Shown in pieces: positions 1-8,964 of a DNA stretch of 64,000 nt. The first letter of the stretch is position 1. The number at the start of each line of letters is the position of its first letter. Both the position numbers and the translations under genes were made by a program. Below the pieces are notes generated by a model. That model was given only the letters and a program-made list of their open reading frames with translations, had not been told where the DNA came from and searched no databases. This stretch comes from Mucilaginibacter sp. PAMC 26640 (GTDB lineage Bacteria; Bacteroidota; Bacteroidia; Sphingobacteriales; Sphingobacteriaceae), in NCBI GenBank assembly GCA_001596135.1, contig CP014773.1:4650001-4714000 (forward strand), given 5' to 3'.

Positions 1-1981
1 AGGTAACTTGCCCGGGTCTTATGGCAGGCGCGCTACCAGCACCATGTTGCAATTTACCTGGTTCGGCAGGCAGGTAGATGTTAGCCAGCTGAGAAATTAC
101 CGTGATGCAAACGGCAACACCTTTAACTGGAACAACAGCTACTACAGCAACCCCTATTTTGTTGCTTATGAAAATACGGTGGCTCAGCATAAAAACCGAA
201 TTATCGGGAGTGTAGAGTTGAATTACAAGATCATTAATGGCTTATCTGCCAACTTCCGTACGGGAACTGATTACTATAACGACAGGCGTAAGATTAAGGT
301 AGCTTACGGCACCAACGGTACGCCTTTTGGTTCGTACGAGGAAGACGCATACACGGTTAATGAAACCAATACTGAGGCCCGTTTACAATATACCAAAAAA
401 CTAAGCAAAGACTTTTCTTTCGATGGCTTTGTAGGTGGTAATATCAGCAGCATTTTAAACGAGCAAAACGACCAGATAGCACCAAAGTTGGCGGTAGCCG
501 GTTTATACACACTGAGCAACTCCCGCGATCCTTTGGTATCATCCAATTATTATGGTAAGCTAAAAACTTACAGCTACTTTGCATCGGCACAAATTGGATA
601 TAAGAATTACGCGTTCCTGAACTTAACCGGACGTAATGATTGGTCGTCTACCCTACCTGCGGCCAATCTTTCCTATTTCTATCCGTCAGTGAATGGAAGT
701 TTGGTGCTTTCGGAAGCGCTGGATCTTAAAAGTGATGTATTGAGTTATTTGAAATTACGCGGCGGCTGGTCAAAAGTGGGTAAAGCAACCACCCCCTACC
801 AGTTGATCAACACTTATAACTTCACAGCGCCATTTGGTGCCAATCCGCAGCAAAGTGCGGCCAGCATCAATCTAAATCCAAATTTAAAACCAGAAACCAC
901 TACTTCAGGCGAAGCAGGTATTGAGGCTGGTTTCCTGAAGAACAGGATCAGGCTGGATTTGAGCGTTTACAACACCAACAGCGTTAACCAGATCCTGAAT
1001 GTAGATGTGAGCTCCACAACTGGTTATAGCCAAAAACTAATAAATGGTGGCCGTATCAACAACAAAGGTTTAGAAGTGCAGCTAAGTGCTACTCCGGTTA
1101 AATCAACTGATTTTACCTGGGATGTAACGGTAAACTATTCACGCAATAAAAGCAAAGTGGTTTCACTTGATGATGCCGGGCAGCTGAAGAGCTACATCTT
1201 GGGCACAAACCGAACCGTACAAGTATTGGCAGCAGTTGGGCAGCCTTACGGAACATTATTTGGTACAGCCTACCAGCGTGATGCTTCAGGACAGATCATC
1301 ATAGGATCCAACGGTACCCCTGTAGTGAGCAATACTAAACAATACCTGGGTAAATATACGCCAGATTGGTTGGGCAGTATCAACAACAGCTTCAGCTACA
1401 AACGGATCAACCTTAGTTTCCTTGTAGATGCTCGCGTAGGTGGCTCAATTTATTCCAACACCAACCGTACAGGTACTTATACGGGTGTATTGGCATCCAC
1501 ATTGCCCGGCCGTGGTGCTGCTAACGGTGGTTTAAGTTATTATTACCCCGGTAACAATGCCGCTTTACCGGCAGTACAGGTGAGCGCAGGTGCCGCAGCG
1601 CCCGGTGGTGCAACTGTATATGATGATGGTATGATATTTAAAGGCGTAAAAGCCGATGGCACTGCTAATACATCTATCATCCCGGCGCAATCGTACTATA
1701 AAGGATTCACAAATGTTGATGAAGCATTTGTTTACAGTGCTTCATACGTAAAACTTCGCGAAGTGAAGATTGGCTATACGTTCCCGTCGCGCTGGGTTAA
1801 AGGTGTCGGCTTGCAATCTGCTACATTATCATTGGTTGGCCGTAACCTGTGGATCATCCATAAGAATGTACCAAACATAGACCCCGAAACCGCATTTAAT
1901 ACCGGTAACGGCCAGGGACTGGAAGACCTTACCCTGCCCACCGTTCGCAACATCGGTTTTAACGTTAACCTCAAATTTTAA
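1..1981 (+). CDS. SusC/RagA-family TonB-dependent outer-membrane transporter, 5'-truncated by the window edge
   Basis: The reading frame is open from the first bases, so the gene begins upstream. About 660 residues are visible of a family usually about 1,000 long; the carboxypeptidase-like, plug and early barrel regions are missing. The visible part shows the alternating aromatic and polar beta-strand pattern of a TonB barrel, landmarks such as LTGRNDWSSTLP and ETTTSGEAGIEAGF, and the family C-terminal end (NIGFNVNLKF) closing on an aromatic residue. It would import oligosaccharides across the outer membrane together with the SusD-like lipoprotein that starts 5 nt downstream. The substrate is inferred from the converging GH53 galactanase operon. 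The first in-frame start-like codon (TTG at 8) is internal and should not be taken as the true start. Confidence 0.93.
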   Translation, partial: GNLPGSYGRRATSTMLQFTWFGRQVDVSQLRNYRDANGNTFNWNNSYYSNPYFVAYENTVAQHKNRIIGSVELNYKIINGLSANFRTGTDYYNDRRKIKVAYGTNGTPFGSYEEDAYTVNETNTEARLQYTKKLSKDFSFDGFVGGNISSILNEQNDQIAPKLAVAGLYTLSNSRDPLVSSNYYGKLKTYSYFASAQIGYKNYAFLNLTGRNDWSSTLPAANLSYFYPSVNGSLVLSEALDLKSDVLSYLKLRGGWSKVGKATTPYQLINTYNFTAPFGANPQQSAASINLNPNLKPETTTSGEAGIEAGFLKNRIRLDLSVYNTNSVNQILNVDVSSTTGYSQKLINGGRINNKGLEVQLSATPVKSTDFTWDVTVNYSRNKSKVVSLDDAGQLKSYILGTNRTVQVLAAVGQPYGTLFGTAYQRDASGQIIIGSNGTPVVSNTKQYLGKYTPDWLGSINNSFSYKRINLSFLVDARVGGSIYSNTNRTGTYTGVLASTLPGRGAANGGLSYYYPGNNAALPAVQVSAGAAAPGGATVYDDGMIFKGVKADGTANTSIIPAQSYYKGFTNVDEAFVYSASYVKLREVKIGYTFPSRWVKGVGLQSATLSLVGRNLWIIHKNVPNIDPETAFNTGNGQGLEDLTLPTVRNIGFNVNLKF

Positions 1982-1986
1982 AAATC

Positions 1987-3426
1987 ATGAAATTTAGATA
2001 CATCACCATATTACTTTCGGGCGCTTTTTTATTATCCGTCAGCTCCTGCAAAAAAGATCTCCAGGCGATCAACCAGAACCCTAATGCCTCCCAAAATGCG
2101 CAACCCGATTACCTGCTGACAGCTGCTACAAAGGCCACAGCCGACACGTATTGGGGAACTGCCAATAATATGGATGCCAGTTTACTTTTTGTGCAGTACT
2201 GGGCCAAAATTCAATATACAGACCCGGACAGGTATATATATACCAATACCGCTTTTCAGGAGCTGTGGACGGTAGGCTATTCGAAAAGCATTGTAAATCT
2301 TAACCAGATCATTAAACTCGCTGATGCACAGGCTAATCCTAATTACAAAGGAGTAGCCCTTGTACTTCGTTCCTGGGTATTTGCTTTGGTGACCGATAAC
2401 TATGGCGACGTGCCTTACACCCAGGCTACCAGTATCGATCAGTACCTTACGCCGGCCTATGACAAGCAAAAAGATGTTTACTTTGCTTTGCTGGATGATC
2501 TTAAAACTGCGCAGGCAGCGCTGGACCCGTCGGGTACCGCTATTGCAGGGGATGTGATCTATGCCAATAATATTACGCTATGGAAGAAGTTTGCCAATTC
2601 ATTACGCTTACGTATTTCATTAAGAATAGCCGACCGCGAGCCGGAAAAGGCTAAACAGGTACTGGCCGATATACAGGCCGAAGGTGGCAGCTACATCAGT
2701 GCGAATGCTGAGACGGCACAGCTGGTTTATTTATCATCGCCAAATCAAAACCCCATCAGCAATTTGTTTGATACTCGGGATGATTACCGCATCAGTAAAA
2801 CCATCGTGGATCAGCTATTTGCACTGAACGATCCGCGCTTACCTGTATACGCCAGCAAAACGCAGGCAGCTTCCACCGCTACTTATGTAGGCATTCCCAA
2901 CGGCTTGCTGGTTGGCGATGCCAGTAATCTGGGCTTTACTAAAACATCTAAACCAGGCACTTACTTCCTGGCTCCAAACGCTCCCGCAGTGATCATTAGC
3001 TACGCCGAAGTTTTGTTTGACAGGGCCGAAGCTGCAGCACGCGGGTTTACAACTGAAAATGCAGCCGATTTATATCAACAAGCCATAACCGCCTCATTAA
3101 AACAATACAGCGTTTCGGATGCTGATGTAGCTACCTACCTGGCACAGGCTTCGGTACAATACGATGCTTCAAATTATAAAAAATCGATCGGAAATCAAAA
3201 ATGGCTGGCTTTATTTGGCCAGGGACTCGAGGCATTTGCCGAGTGGCGCAGACTGGATTACCCGCAATTGCAGCCTGCAGTAGCCGGTACGCTGGGCGGA
3301 AAGTTCCCCCTAAGGTTTATTTACCCGGGTACCGAACAATCGTTAAACGGGGCGAGTTACAATGCCGCAGTTGCCAGCCAGGGTGCAGACCTGCTGACTA
3401 CTAAACTTTGGTTCGATGTAAATTAA
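1987..3426 (+). CDS. SusD-like outer-membrane lipoprotein, SusD_2 type
   Basis: A 479-residue surface lipoprotein that would form the glycan-binding lid on the SusC transporter encoded just upstream. The N-terminus is a lipoprotein signal with the lipobox ending in SVSSC, then KKDLQAINQNPN, the opening typical of the SusD_2 subgroup. The helical TPR-like core follows, with RSWVFALVTDNYGDVPYTQA and later SYAEVLFDRAEAAARGF and EAFAEWRRLDYP, all common in this family. It starts 5 nt after the SusC stop, so the two are co-transcribed and presumably act as one complex. A strong intrinsic terminator follows, ending the transcript. Binding specificity cannot be read from the sequence; galactan is inferred from the neighbours. 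Confidence 0.93.
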   Translation: MKFRYITILLSGAFLLSVSSCKKDLQAINQNPNASQNAQPDYLLTAATKATADTYWGTANNMDASLLFVQYWAKIQYTDPDRYIYTNTAFQELWTVGYSKSIVNLNQIIKLADAQANPNYKGVALVLRSWVFALVTDNYGDVPYTQATSIDQYLTPAYDKQKDVYFALLDDLKTAQAALDPSGTAIAGDVIYANNITLWKKFANSLRLRISLRIADREPEKAKQVLADIQAEGGSYISANAETAQLVYLSSPNQNPISNLFDTRDDYRISKTIVDQLFALNDPRLPVYASKTQAASTATYVGIPNGLLVGDASNLGFTKTSKPGTYFLAPNAPAVIISYAEVLFDRAEAAARGFTTENAADLYQQAITASLKQYSVSDADVATYLAQASVQYDASNYKKSIGNQKWLALFGQGLEAFAEWRRLDYPQLQPAVAGTLGGKFPLRFIYPGTEQSLNGASYNAAVASQGADLLTTKLWFDVN

Positions 3427-3757
3427 TTGAACGATACAATTTACAAGTAACAGGCCGCGTCATAAACAAGTAACGCGGCCTGTTTTGTTTCTACAAATCA
3501 CGGTACGCCGCCCTTGACAACAACCGGTACCAAGACGGTTTTAAGAACTGTTTGGATCAGCAATCCCAACGCCTATAATCGTATTACTTTTATTGGACAG
3601 AAAACCCTGTAAGATTTTAATTGTCAGGTACTTCCGATTCTTTTTGTAAAAGTTTGCGTTTGCATCCTGAAGTTCGCCGGGCAAAACAGGCCGTGAAAAT
3701 GTAAAATTGGCCGATCATTCAAAAAAGCAGCATTTTAAAAAAGTAATCAGGCTAGTT
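3427..3757. other. Intergenic region between convergent genes
   Basis: A 331-bp stretch between the SusD gene and the converging glycosidase operon. It holds the terminator at 3451-3490. The rest shows no convincing gene. An open frame at 3466-3612 without a start codon could be a gene remnant or chance. No obvious terminator for the minus-strand operon was found. Confidence 0.6.
3451..3490 (+). terminator. Rho-independent terminator after the SusCD pair
   Basis: A perfect 10-bp inverted repeat (CAGGCCGCGT and ACGCGGCCTG, arms 3451-3460 and 3473-3482) with a 12-nt loop is followed at once by TTTTGTTT. It lies 25 nt after the SusD stop. Confidence 0.88.
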
Positions 3758-6034
3758 TTAGTTGATGGTTTCTAATCGTATTGCTCCAAGCGTAACCGAG
3801 AATTTGTTATCAAACTGCCCCGGTATGGTCACTTGCAATTTTTCTATCTTGTTAAGTGTGAAAGGTGCGTTGCCGGGCGATTTAAAAGTAAAAGCCTGGA
3901 AACCGGGATAAGGCCTTGGCAGTAAAACCAGCTCATCTTTTTTGAATAAATCCAACGGAACGCGAACTTCTCTTAACTCCCTGCCGAGTTTAATGGTGGT
4001 GCTATAGGCATTGGCATCTTCATCAATCAGGGTTAATTTAAGGCCCAAAACGGTATCAGCTCCTGCATTTATGACTATGGATTGGAACTTACCGAGGTCA
4101 GCTTTCCGCGTTATAAGCTGTGGTTTAATATAAGCCTCTACCCCACCCGTTTTTGTACCCCAGTGGTGCTGAAGGTTCAACAAAAGAGAACCATCTGTTC
4201 GGTTGATATAGTCGTAGGAATCGCTTTTCCACTCCGGCGAAAAAATGGTTGCCGTTTGCCGGTTGGCGGCGGGCTCATACAGCTGCAGGCTACTGCCTTT
4301 GCTGCCCGACACTGCTTTAGCCACTTTTGGCTCTTCGGTTACACTGCCGATTTTTTGAGCAGGTGCATAAAATTCATTCATCCGCAAGTTGCCTACTTTA
4401 AAATCGGCCGGATAGCTGGATGGCGCACCCCCCTTTCGCCTCAGCAAATAAACACCGGGACTTACCGTCACAGCGTTTTTCGAAGCCGTTGAACGTACTC
4501 CATTTTTATTCACCTGTGTGACACTAAAATTATCGCCCAGGTCCGCCAGGTTTATTTTCATCTCCCGCTCCCGACTGACAACGGCTGTAACCGGTTTGTC
4601 TAATGATGTTTTTTCAAACGGGTCGTGCAATTTTATAACATCCGGCATCACTTCCAATCGCCAGGTGCCCGGGGCAATTTTATCTAGAAAATAGGCACCC
4701 GTGCCTGCATACTTCAGCACAGCAGAAGAGCCAACGCCAGCAATATGCTGCAATGCATTAGGCTGCACCGGCGCTGACGAGGTACTATTGGTATAGTAAA
4801 ACTCCGTTGCTGCGTTCATCTCACTAAGTTGCTGTTTATAGCTCAAGTGGAAGTTACCAAAAACCGTATCTGCCGGGTAGGCACCGTACGACTTATACAA
4901 TGGTACCTGCCGGAAAACTTTGCCTGCTATTAACAAACTGATAGCTTTTGCGGGGGTGTAAGCCAAATTCAAATAATGGGTTTGATACTCGGTATTGGCA
5001 TATGCCGTTGCCATAGGGTCATAAGCAAACTGGGTGGCCCATTGGAAACCCGCCGTTTTAAAACTCCTTGCCATGGCCGGATACATGTACGGCTGTAAAA
5101 CATCTCCCGATTCAAATTCATAGATCATCCGGGGTTTGTTCTTAAACGCCGGTATGGTATCAAACGGAATGGCGTAGTGATCTACCTGCGGCAACAGGTT
5201 CCCTAACTGTTCGTGCCCCGATACCAGTCCGGTTGGATACCATTGAAAACTAAATCCATTTGCTGTTGACGCGGCCACGGCATCCGCGTACGAAGGCGAT
5301 TCGCTGATGTTGTAGAATATAGGTTTCTCCCACCCGGTGCTTTTGATCGCCGCCATCATGCGGTTGATGTAAGTTGTCGTTAGCGATTTCGGCCCGGTAT
5401 GGTGCGGCTCGTTGTTGATTTCTGTTGCAATCACAAACCTGTCGGCTCCGTATGTTTTTTTAGTATAGGAATTTACGTGATTGAAGAACTGGATTAAATA
5501 CCGCTCCTGGGCTTGAAAAGCTTTAGGGTTTACCAGGGCCTTTTCTTTTCCATAAATATCAGAAAAACTGCCGGTATGTTCATCGCTGTCGGGATAACCG
5601 TTACCCCAGAATGCAATCGGCGTGACGATGGCACGGATGCCACGCTGTTCCAGTTTGAACAGCAGGTAATCAAACAAACGCAGGTGTTCGTTATTTTTTA
5701 AGTTACCCAGCGAATCGCTGATTTCCGTATCCCAAATATGCACCCTAAAAGCTGTTACGCCAAGGCGGGCCAAATGGTACACATCGGCATCTATAGCCTT
5801 TTCCGGCAGCACACCCAGTTTTTTGTGCGAGCGGTAACCATATGCAAAAGGCACCGTATAGTTCACACCGAAAAAAGCAGCCTCGCTATCATCTTTTTGC
5901 AGGCGCATAATGCCCTTGTTATCTATGTAAACTTCGTTCGCCTTATTTTTTGGCACACCCGTCTGCGCATAACCCGGTCTGGCCGCACCAAACAAGTGAA
6001 AGCTTATTACAATTGCTAAAACTTTAAATCTCAT
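3758..6034 (-). CDS. Secreted clan GH-A glycoside hydrolase (GH5-like fold; possibly a GH147 beta-galactosidase)
   Basis: A 758-residue exported enzyme; the signal peptide ends near ARPGYAQ. Residues about 35-400 look like a clan GH-A TIM barrel. The probable acid/base is Glu209 in ATEINNEPHH, and the probable nucleophile is Glu306 in MIYEFESGD, matching the beta-4 and beta-7 positions of GH5-like enzymes. The C-terminal 350 residues have no catalytic motifs and look like beta-sandwich domains. The gene lies 16 nt after a GH53 endo-galactanase in the same operon, so an exo- or oligo-galactosidase role is likely. I recall GH147 as a beta-galactosidase family from Bacteroides galactan loci and suggest it as one possibility. 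The clan assignment is fairly sure; family and substrate are inferred. Confidence 0.8.
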   Translation of the reverse strand: MRFKVLAIVISFHLFGAARPGYAQTGVPKNKANEVYIDNKGIMRLQKDDSEAAFFGVNYTVPFAYGYRSHKKLGVLPEKAIDADVYHLARLGVTAFRVHIWDTEISDSLGNLKNNEHLRLFDYLLFKLEQRGIRAIVTPIAFWGNGYPDSDEHTGSFSDIYGKEKALVNPKAFQAQERYLIQFFNHVNSYTKKTYGADRFVIATEINNEPHHTGPKSLTTTYINRMMAAIKSTGWEKPIFYNISESPSYADAVAASTANGFSFQWYPTGLVSGHEQLGNLLPQVDHYAIPFDTIPAFKNKPRMIYEFESGDVLQPYMYPAMARSFKTAGFQWATQFAYDPMATAYANTEYQTHYLNLAYTPAKAISLLIAGKVFRQVPLYKSYGAYPADTVFGNFHLSYKQQLSEMNAATEFYYTNSTSSAPVQPNALQHIAGVGSSAVLKYAGTGAYFLDKIAPGTWRLEVMPDVIKLHDPFEKTSLDKPVTAVVSREREMKINLADLGDNFSVTQVNKNGVRSTASKNAVTVSPGVYLLRRKGGAPSSYPADFKVGNLRMNEFYAPAQKIGSVTEEPKVAKAVSGSKGSSLQLYEPAANRQTATIFSPEWKSDSYDYINRTDGSLLLNLQHHWGTKTGGVEAYIKPQLITRKADLGKFQSIVINAGADTVLGLKLTLIDEDANAYSTTIKLGRELREVRVPLDLFKKDELVLLPRPYPGFQAFTFKSPGNAPFTLNKIEKLQVTIPGQFDNKFSVTLGAIRLETIN

Positions 6035-6050
6035 CTACTAACCTTAATTA

Positions 6051-7088
6051 CTACTTAATTAAAAATGCATCCATTGCCGCCGTTGGTTTGCCACTGGCAT
6101 CAAAAGCGCCCAAACCATAGCCTTGCCAGTTATTATACGCTTCCGGCTCCCAATAAAAAACGCCGACACCTTTGCCGCCGGCAAGGCTGTTGTTTTTGGT
6201 AATAATATCAATTAAAAAAGCTTTTGTCGCGGCCGGTTCGTTAACCGGCATCCCCACTTCTGCCAGCATTACTTCCTTGCCATAGCGGGTTACCATATCA
6301 TTCATATTAGTTAAACATTGGCTATTTAGCGTTTGCCAGTTAGCGGCTGTTGGATAAAGCGACATTCCGATCACATCCCAATTTGCACCGTTTGCCTTTA
6401 AACCATCAAATATAAACCGGAACAGATCATTATCATACCCGTTGGAGATATGCACGATAACCTTGCTGGTATTGCTTACGCTTTTTACAGCGTCATAACC
6501 GGCTTGTACCAAACCGGCAAAGTTTTTCATATTTACAGATACCTTGCCCTCATCCCAAAGCATACCGTTATTAGTTTCGTTGCCCACCTGTACCCATTCA
6601 GGCGTAATGCCTTTATCTTTCAGCGCGTTCATTACACCAGCCGTATAAGTGCTTACTGACGATTTTAACGCAGCAATATCCTGCCCTGCCCAGGCGGCAG
6701 GTTTGGCTTGCTTACCCGGATCTGCCCAGGTATCGCTGTAATGAAGATCTAGCAGGATGCGAAAACCCATATGTTTTGCCCTGATCGCTTTAGCCACTAC
6801 ATCGGCAGTGTTATTCCAGCTATCAGCAGGGTTAACCCAGGCCCTCAGCCTGATGGAGTTAATCCCCATATCTTTCAGGATCTGTAAGAGGTCCTGCTGC
6901 ATACCGGCGCTGTTATAAAATTTAATGTTACTTGCTTCCATCTGGCTCACCCAGCTCACATCAGCACCTTTTGCGTAATTAGCGCTAAGTATTGCTGTAT
7001 CCGGAACGTTGGAAGATGAGCTATCCTTTGTACAGCTACCTAAAAGTGCAGCATAAGCAACTGCAAGTGCTAAAAATACTTTCTTCAT
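6051..7088 (-). CDS. GH53 endo-beta-1,4-galactanase lipoprotein
   Basis: A 345-residue surface or periplasmic lipoprotein (lipobox LLGSC, Cys19) that cleaves beta-1,4-galactan, the side chain of pectic rhamnogalacturonan I. Family landmarks are clear: YAKGADVSWVSQME near the N-terminus, INSIRLRAWVNP, LLDLHYSDTWADPGKQ, the acid/base Glu171 in WVQVGNETNNG, and the nucleophile Glu277 in VMLAEVGMP. The ATG at 7088 is chosen because MKKVFLALAVAY gives a proper lipoprotein signal; a TTG five codons upstream would add only MPTNK. It is the first gene of an operon with the GH-A enzyme and is probably the committed depolymerase of the galactan locus. Confidence 0.92.
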   Translation of the reverse strand: MKKVFLALAVAYAALLGSCTKDSSSSNVPDTAILSANYAKGADVSWVSQMEASNIKFYNSAGMQQDLLQILKDMGINSIRLRAWVNPADSWNNTADVVAKAIRAKHMGFRILLDLHYSDTWADPGKQAKPAAWAGQDIAALKSSVSTYTAGVMNALKDKGITPEWVQVGNETNNGMLWDEGKVSVNMKNFAGLVQAGYDAVKSVSNTSKVIVHISNGYDNDLFRFIFDGLKANGANWDVIGMSLYPTAANWQTLNSQCLTNMNDMVTRYGKEVMLAEVGMPVNEPAATKAFLIDIITKNNSLAGGKGVGVFYWEPEAYNNWQGYGLGAFDASGKPTAAMDAFLIK

Positions 7089-7323
7089 TTTATTGGTTGG
7101 CAATGCTGCAGATCTCTTTGCCCGGGCTTATCCAGTTTTAGTTGATCAACTGGTTTTGGTAGCCTTTCATTTTACTGCTTTACCGGCGACTAAATTAGCA
7201 GTTACCTTCCATTTTTTTGCGGTCGATTATATCCCTGAAGTAAAACTTTGCTTGTGTGTAAATGAAACCAAAAGGCGTGTAAATTATATGCTGGCTTTTA
7301 CTAAAGAATTGTTTAATAAATAA

Positions 7324-7331
7324 TAGATTTG
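7324..7331 (+). promoter_or_regulatory. Candidate Bacteroidota -7 promoter element (TAGATTTG)
   Basis: It matches the TAnnTTTG consensus and lies 26 nt before the start codon of the PAS/HTH gene, giving a short leader. No well-spaced -33 TTTG is evident, so support is modest. Confidence 0.3.
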
Positions 7332-7356
7332 GACTGCCTCCTTATCCCGGCCAAGG

Positions 7357-8856
7357 ATGACCCAAGACATTTTTAAGAAACTAAACGAGTTAGGTATTGA
7401 GGTGGATGAAAATTCACCCTCCATGCTTGCCTATTGGGATAAAGATTTGAAATGCCGGTATGCCAATAACGCATACTGGGATTGGTTCGGCGTGAAACCT
7501 ATAGATATGGTCGACAAGATTTCCTTACCTCAACTTATAGGTCCACTGTATGTTCAAAATCTGCCATACATTCAAGGCGTTTTAAATGGCAAAGTACAGG
7601 TTTTTACCCGTGATATCACAACCGTTGCCGGTGACATAAAAAAAACGGTAACAACCTATTGTCCGGACTTTCATAACGAAAATGTTGAAGGCTTTTTTGT
7701 ACATGTGGAAGATATGGCTCCCAAAAACTTCACACATTCAACCCTAAAAGAAGGGAGCCTTGGTTATGAATATACAAACTTCAATGAGCAGAGTATTATC
7801 AATGTTCAAAAGGCGCTGTATGCCTTTATGCTCAAACCATTTCCAGGTATACCATTTCTGGCGAAACAAAATTTCGTCTCAGAATCCAGACTGAAGCGTG
7901 ACTTTAAAGCGCGCTACAATAAAACTATTTTCCATTATTACCGGCATATCCAAATGGAATTGGCTGATGCCTATATTAAAGATAAAAAATGCAGTAAAAA
8001 GCAAATGGCAGATCTGCTAAACTTTAGTAATCCATCTAAATTTAACACCTGCTACAAAAATTACCTCAAAGAGAAGGCAGATCTGCAACTGATCAACGAC
8101 ATAAAAAAGGCATCTGACGACCGGTACAAAACTTTCATTACCCAATCACCTTTTGCTATTGCCATGCTTGATACTCAAATGATGCTTATGGCGGCATCGC
8201 AAAAGTTCCTGGCCGACTATCACATATTTGAAGGCGCCGTAGTAGGTATTCATTTTTATAAACTATTTCCAGATCTCGACCAAAAATGGAAAACGATGCA
8301 CAAAGCAGCTTTGAAGGGTAAAACTTTCACGGGCGAAGACACATTCTTTGAGCGGTCAAACGGATCGCACATCTGGATAAAATGGGATATAAGGCCCTGG
8401 CGTAAAGAGAATGCCACAATTGGCGGCCTGTTAATATTTACGGAGGATGTAACAGCCATTAAACTAAAAGAACAGGAGAATGCCAAAATTCTGGAAATAT
8501 TGAATAAGGCCAGCGAAATTGTGAGAATAGGTGCATGGAAAAGAAATTTCAAAACAAATACCAGTACCTGGAACCATGTGATTAAAGAAATTCTGGAGGT
8601 GCCGGTTGATTATACCCCCCAGCCAGAACTGGCACTGACCTTTTACAAGAAAGGCAAAAGCAGGGAACTCATGAAAAAATGCCTGCAGGAAGCTACTGAT
8701 CTGGGTAAAACCTTCGATGTTAATGTTGATTTAATAACGGCTAAAGGCAATCAGAAAAAAGTGCGGGTAGTTGGCTATCCCGAATTCATTAATGGCAAAT
8801 GCGAGCGTCTCTTTGGCATTTTGCAGGAATTATCGCCCAAAAAATCATCCTTCTGA
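7357..8856 (+). CDS. PAS - AraC-type HTH - PAS - PAS regulatory protein
   Basis: A 499-residue soluble protein with no signal peptide, no membrane segment and no histidine-kinase boxes. Residues about 20-120 look like a PAS domain (SPSMLAYWDKDLKCRYANNAY). Residues about 148-240 carry an AraC/XylS-like two-helix DNA-binding unit: the first HTH around NFVSESRLKRDFKARY, the second around KKQMADLLNFSNPSKFNTCYKNYL. Residues about 255-375 and 385-495 are two further PAS domains (SPFAIAMLDTQMML; EIVRIGAWKRNFKTNTSTW). AraC domains normally sit at a protein end, so a central HTH is unusual. The gene is 108 nt upstream of, and co-directional with, the bacteriophytochrome gene, suggesting a role in the same sensory circuit. 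The ligand of the PAS domains is unknown. Confidence 0.8.
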   Translation: MTQDIFKKLNELGIEVDENSPSMLAYWDKDLKCRYANNAYWDWFGVKPIDMVDKISLPQLIGPLYVQNLPYIQGVLNGKVQVFTRDITTVAGDIKKTVTTYCPDFHNENVEGFFVHVEDMAPKNFTHSTLKEGSLGYEYTNFNEQSIINVQKALYAFMLKPFPGIPFLAKQNFVSESRLKRDFKARYNKTIFHYYRHIQMELADAYIKDKKCSKKQMADLLNFSNPSKFNTCYKNYLKEKADLQLINDIKKASDDRYKTFITQSPFAIAMLDTQMMLMAASQKFLADYHIFEGAVVGIHFYKLFPDLDQKWKTMHKAALKGKTFTGEDTFFERSNGSHIWIKWDIRPWRKENATIGGLLIFTEDVTAIKLKEQENAKILEILNKASEIVRIGAWKRNFKTNTSTWNHVIKEILEVPVDYTPQPELALTFYKKGKSRELMKKCLQEATDLGKTFDVNVDLITAKGNQKKVRVVGYPEFINGKCERLFGILQELSPKKSSF

Positions 8857-8964
8857 AATTTGCAAACCGGAAAGGCCACTAATTGGCCCTTTACGGCTAC
8901 ATCACCTTTATGTTGATGATGTAATTTTATAATCTGAATTCTCAGCGTTATAAATAAGCAATCA

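Noticed and set aside
4082..4492. 136-codon plus-strand ORF
   Set aside because: Antisense to the C-terminal half of the GH-A enzyme; composition is that of a shadow frame.
7093..7323. 76-codon ORF between GH53 and the PAS/HTH gene
   Set aside because: TTG start overlapping the GH53 start codon and filling the divergent promoter region; no domain.
8870..8895. AAAGGCC and GGCCCTTT as a terminator after the PAS/HTH gene
   Set aside because: The stem needs a bulge and has no T run, so read-through into bphP is as likely.
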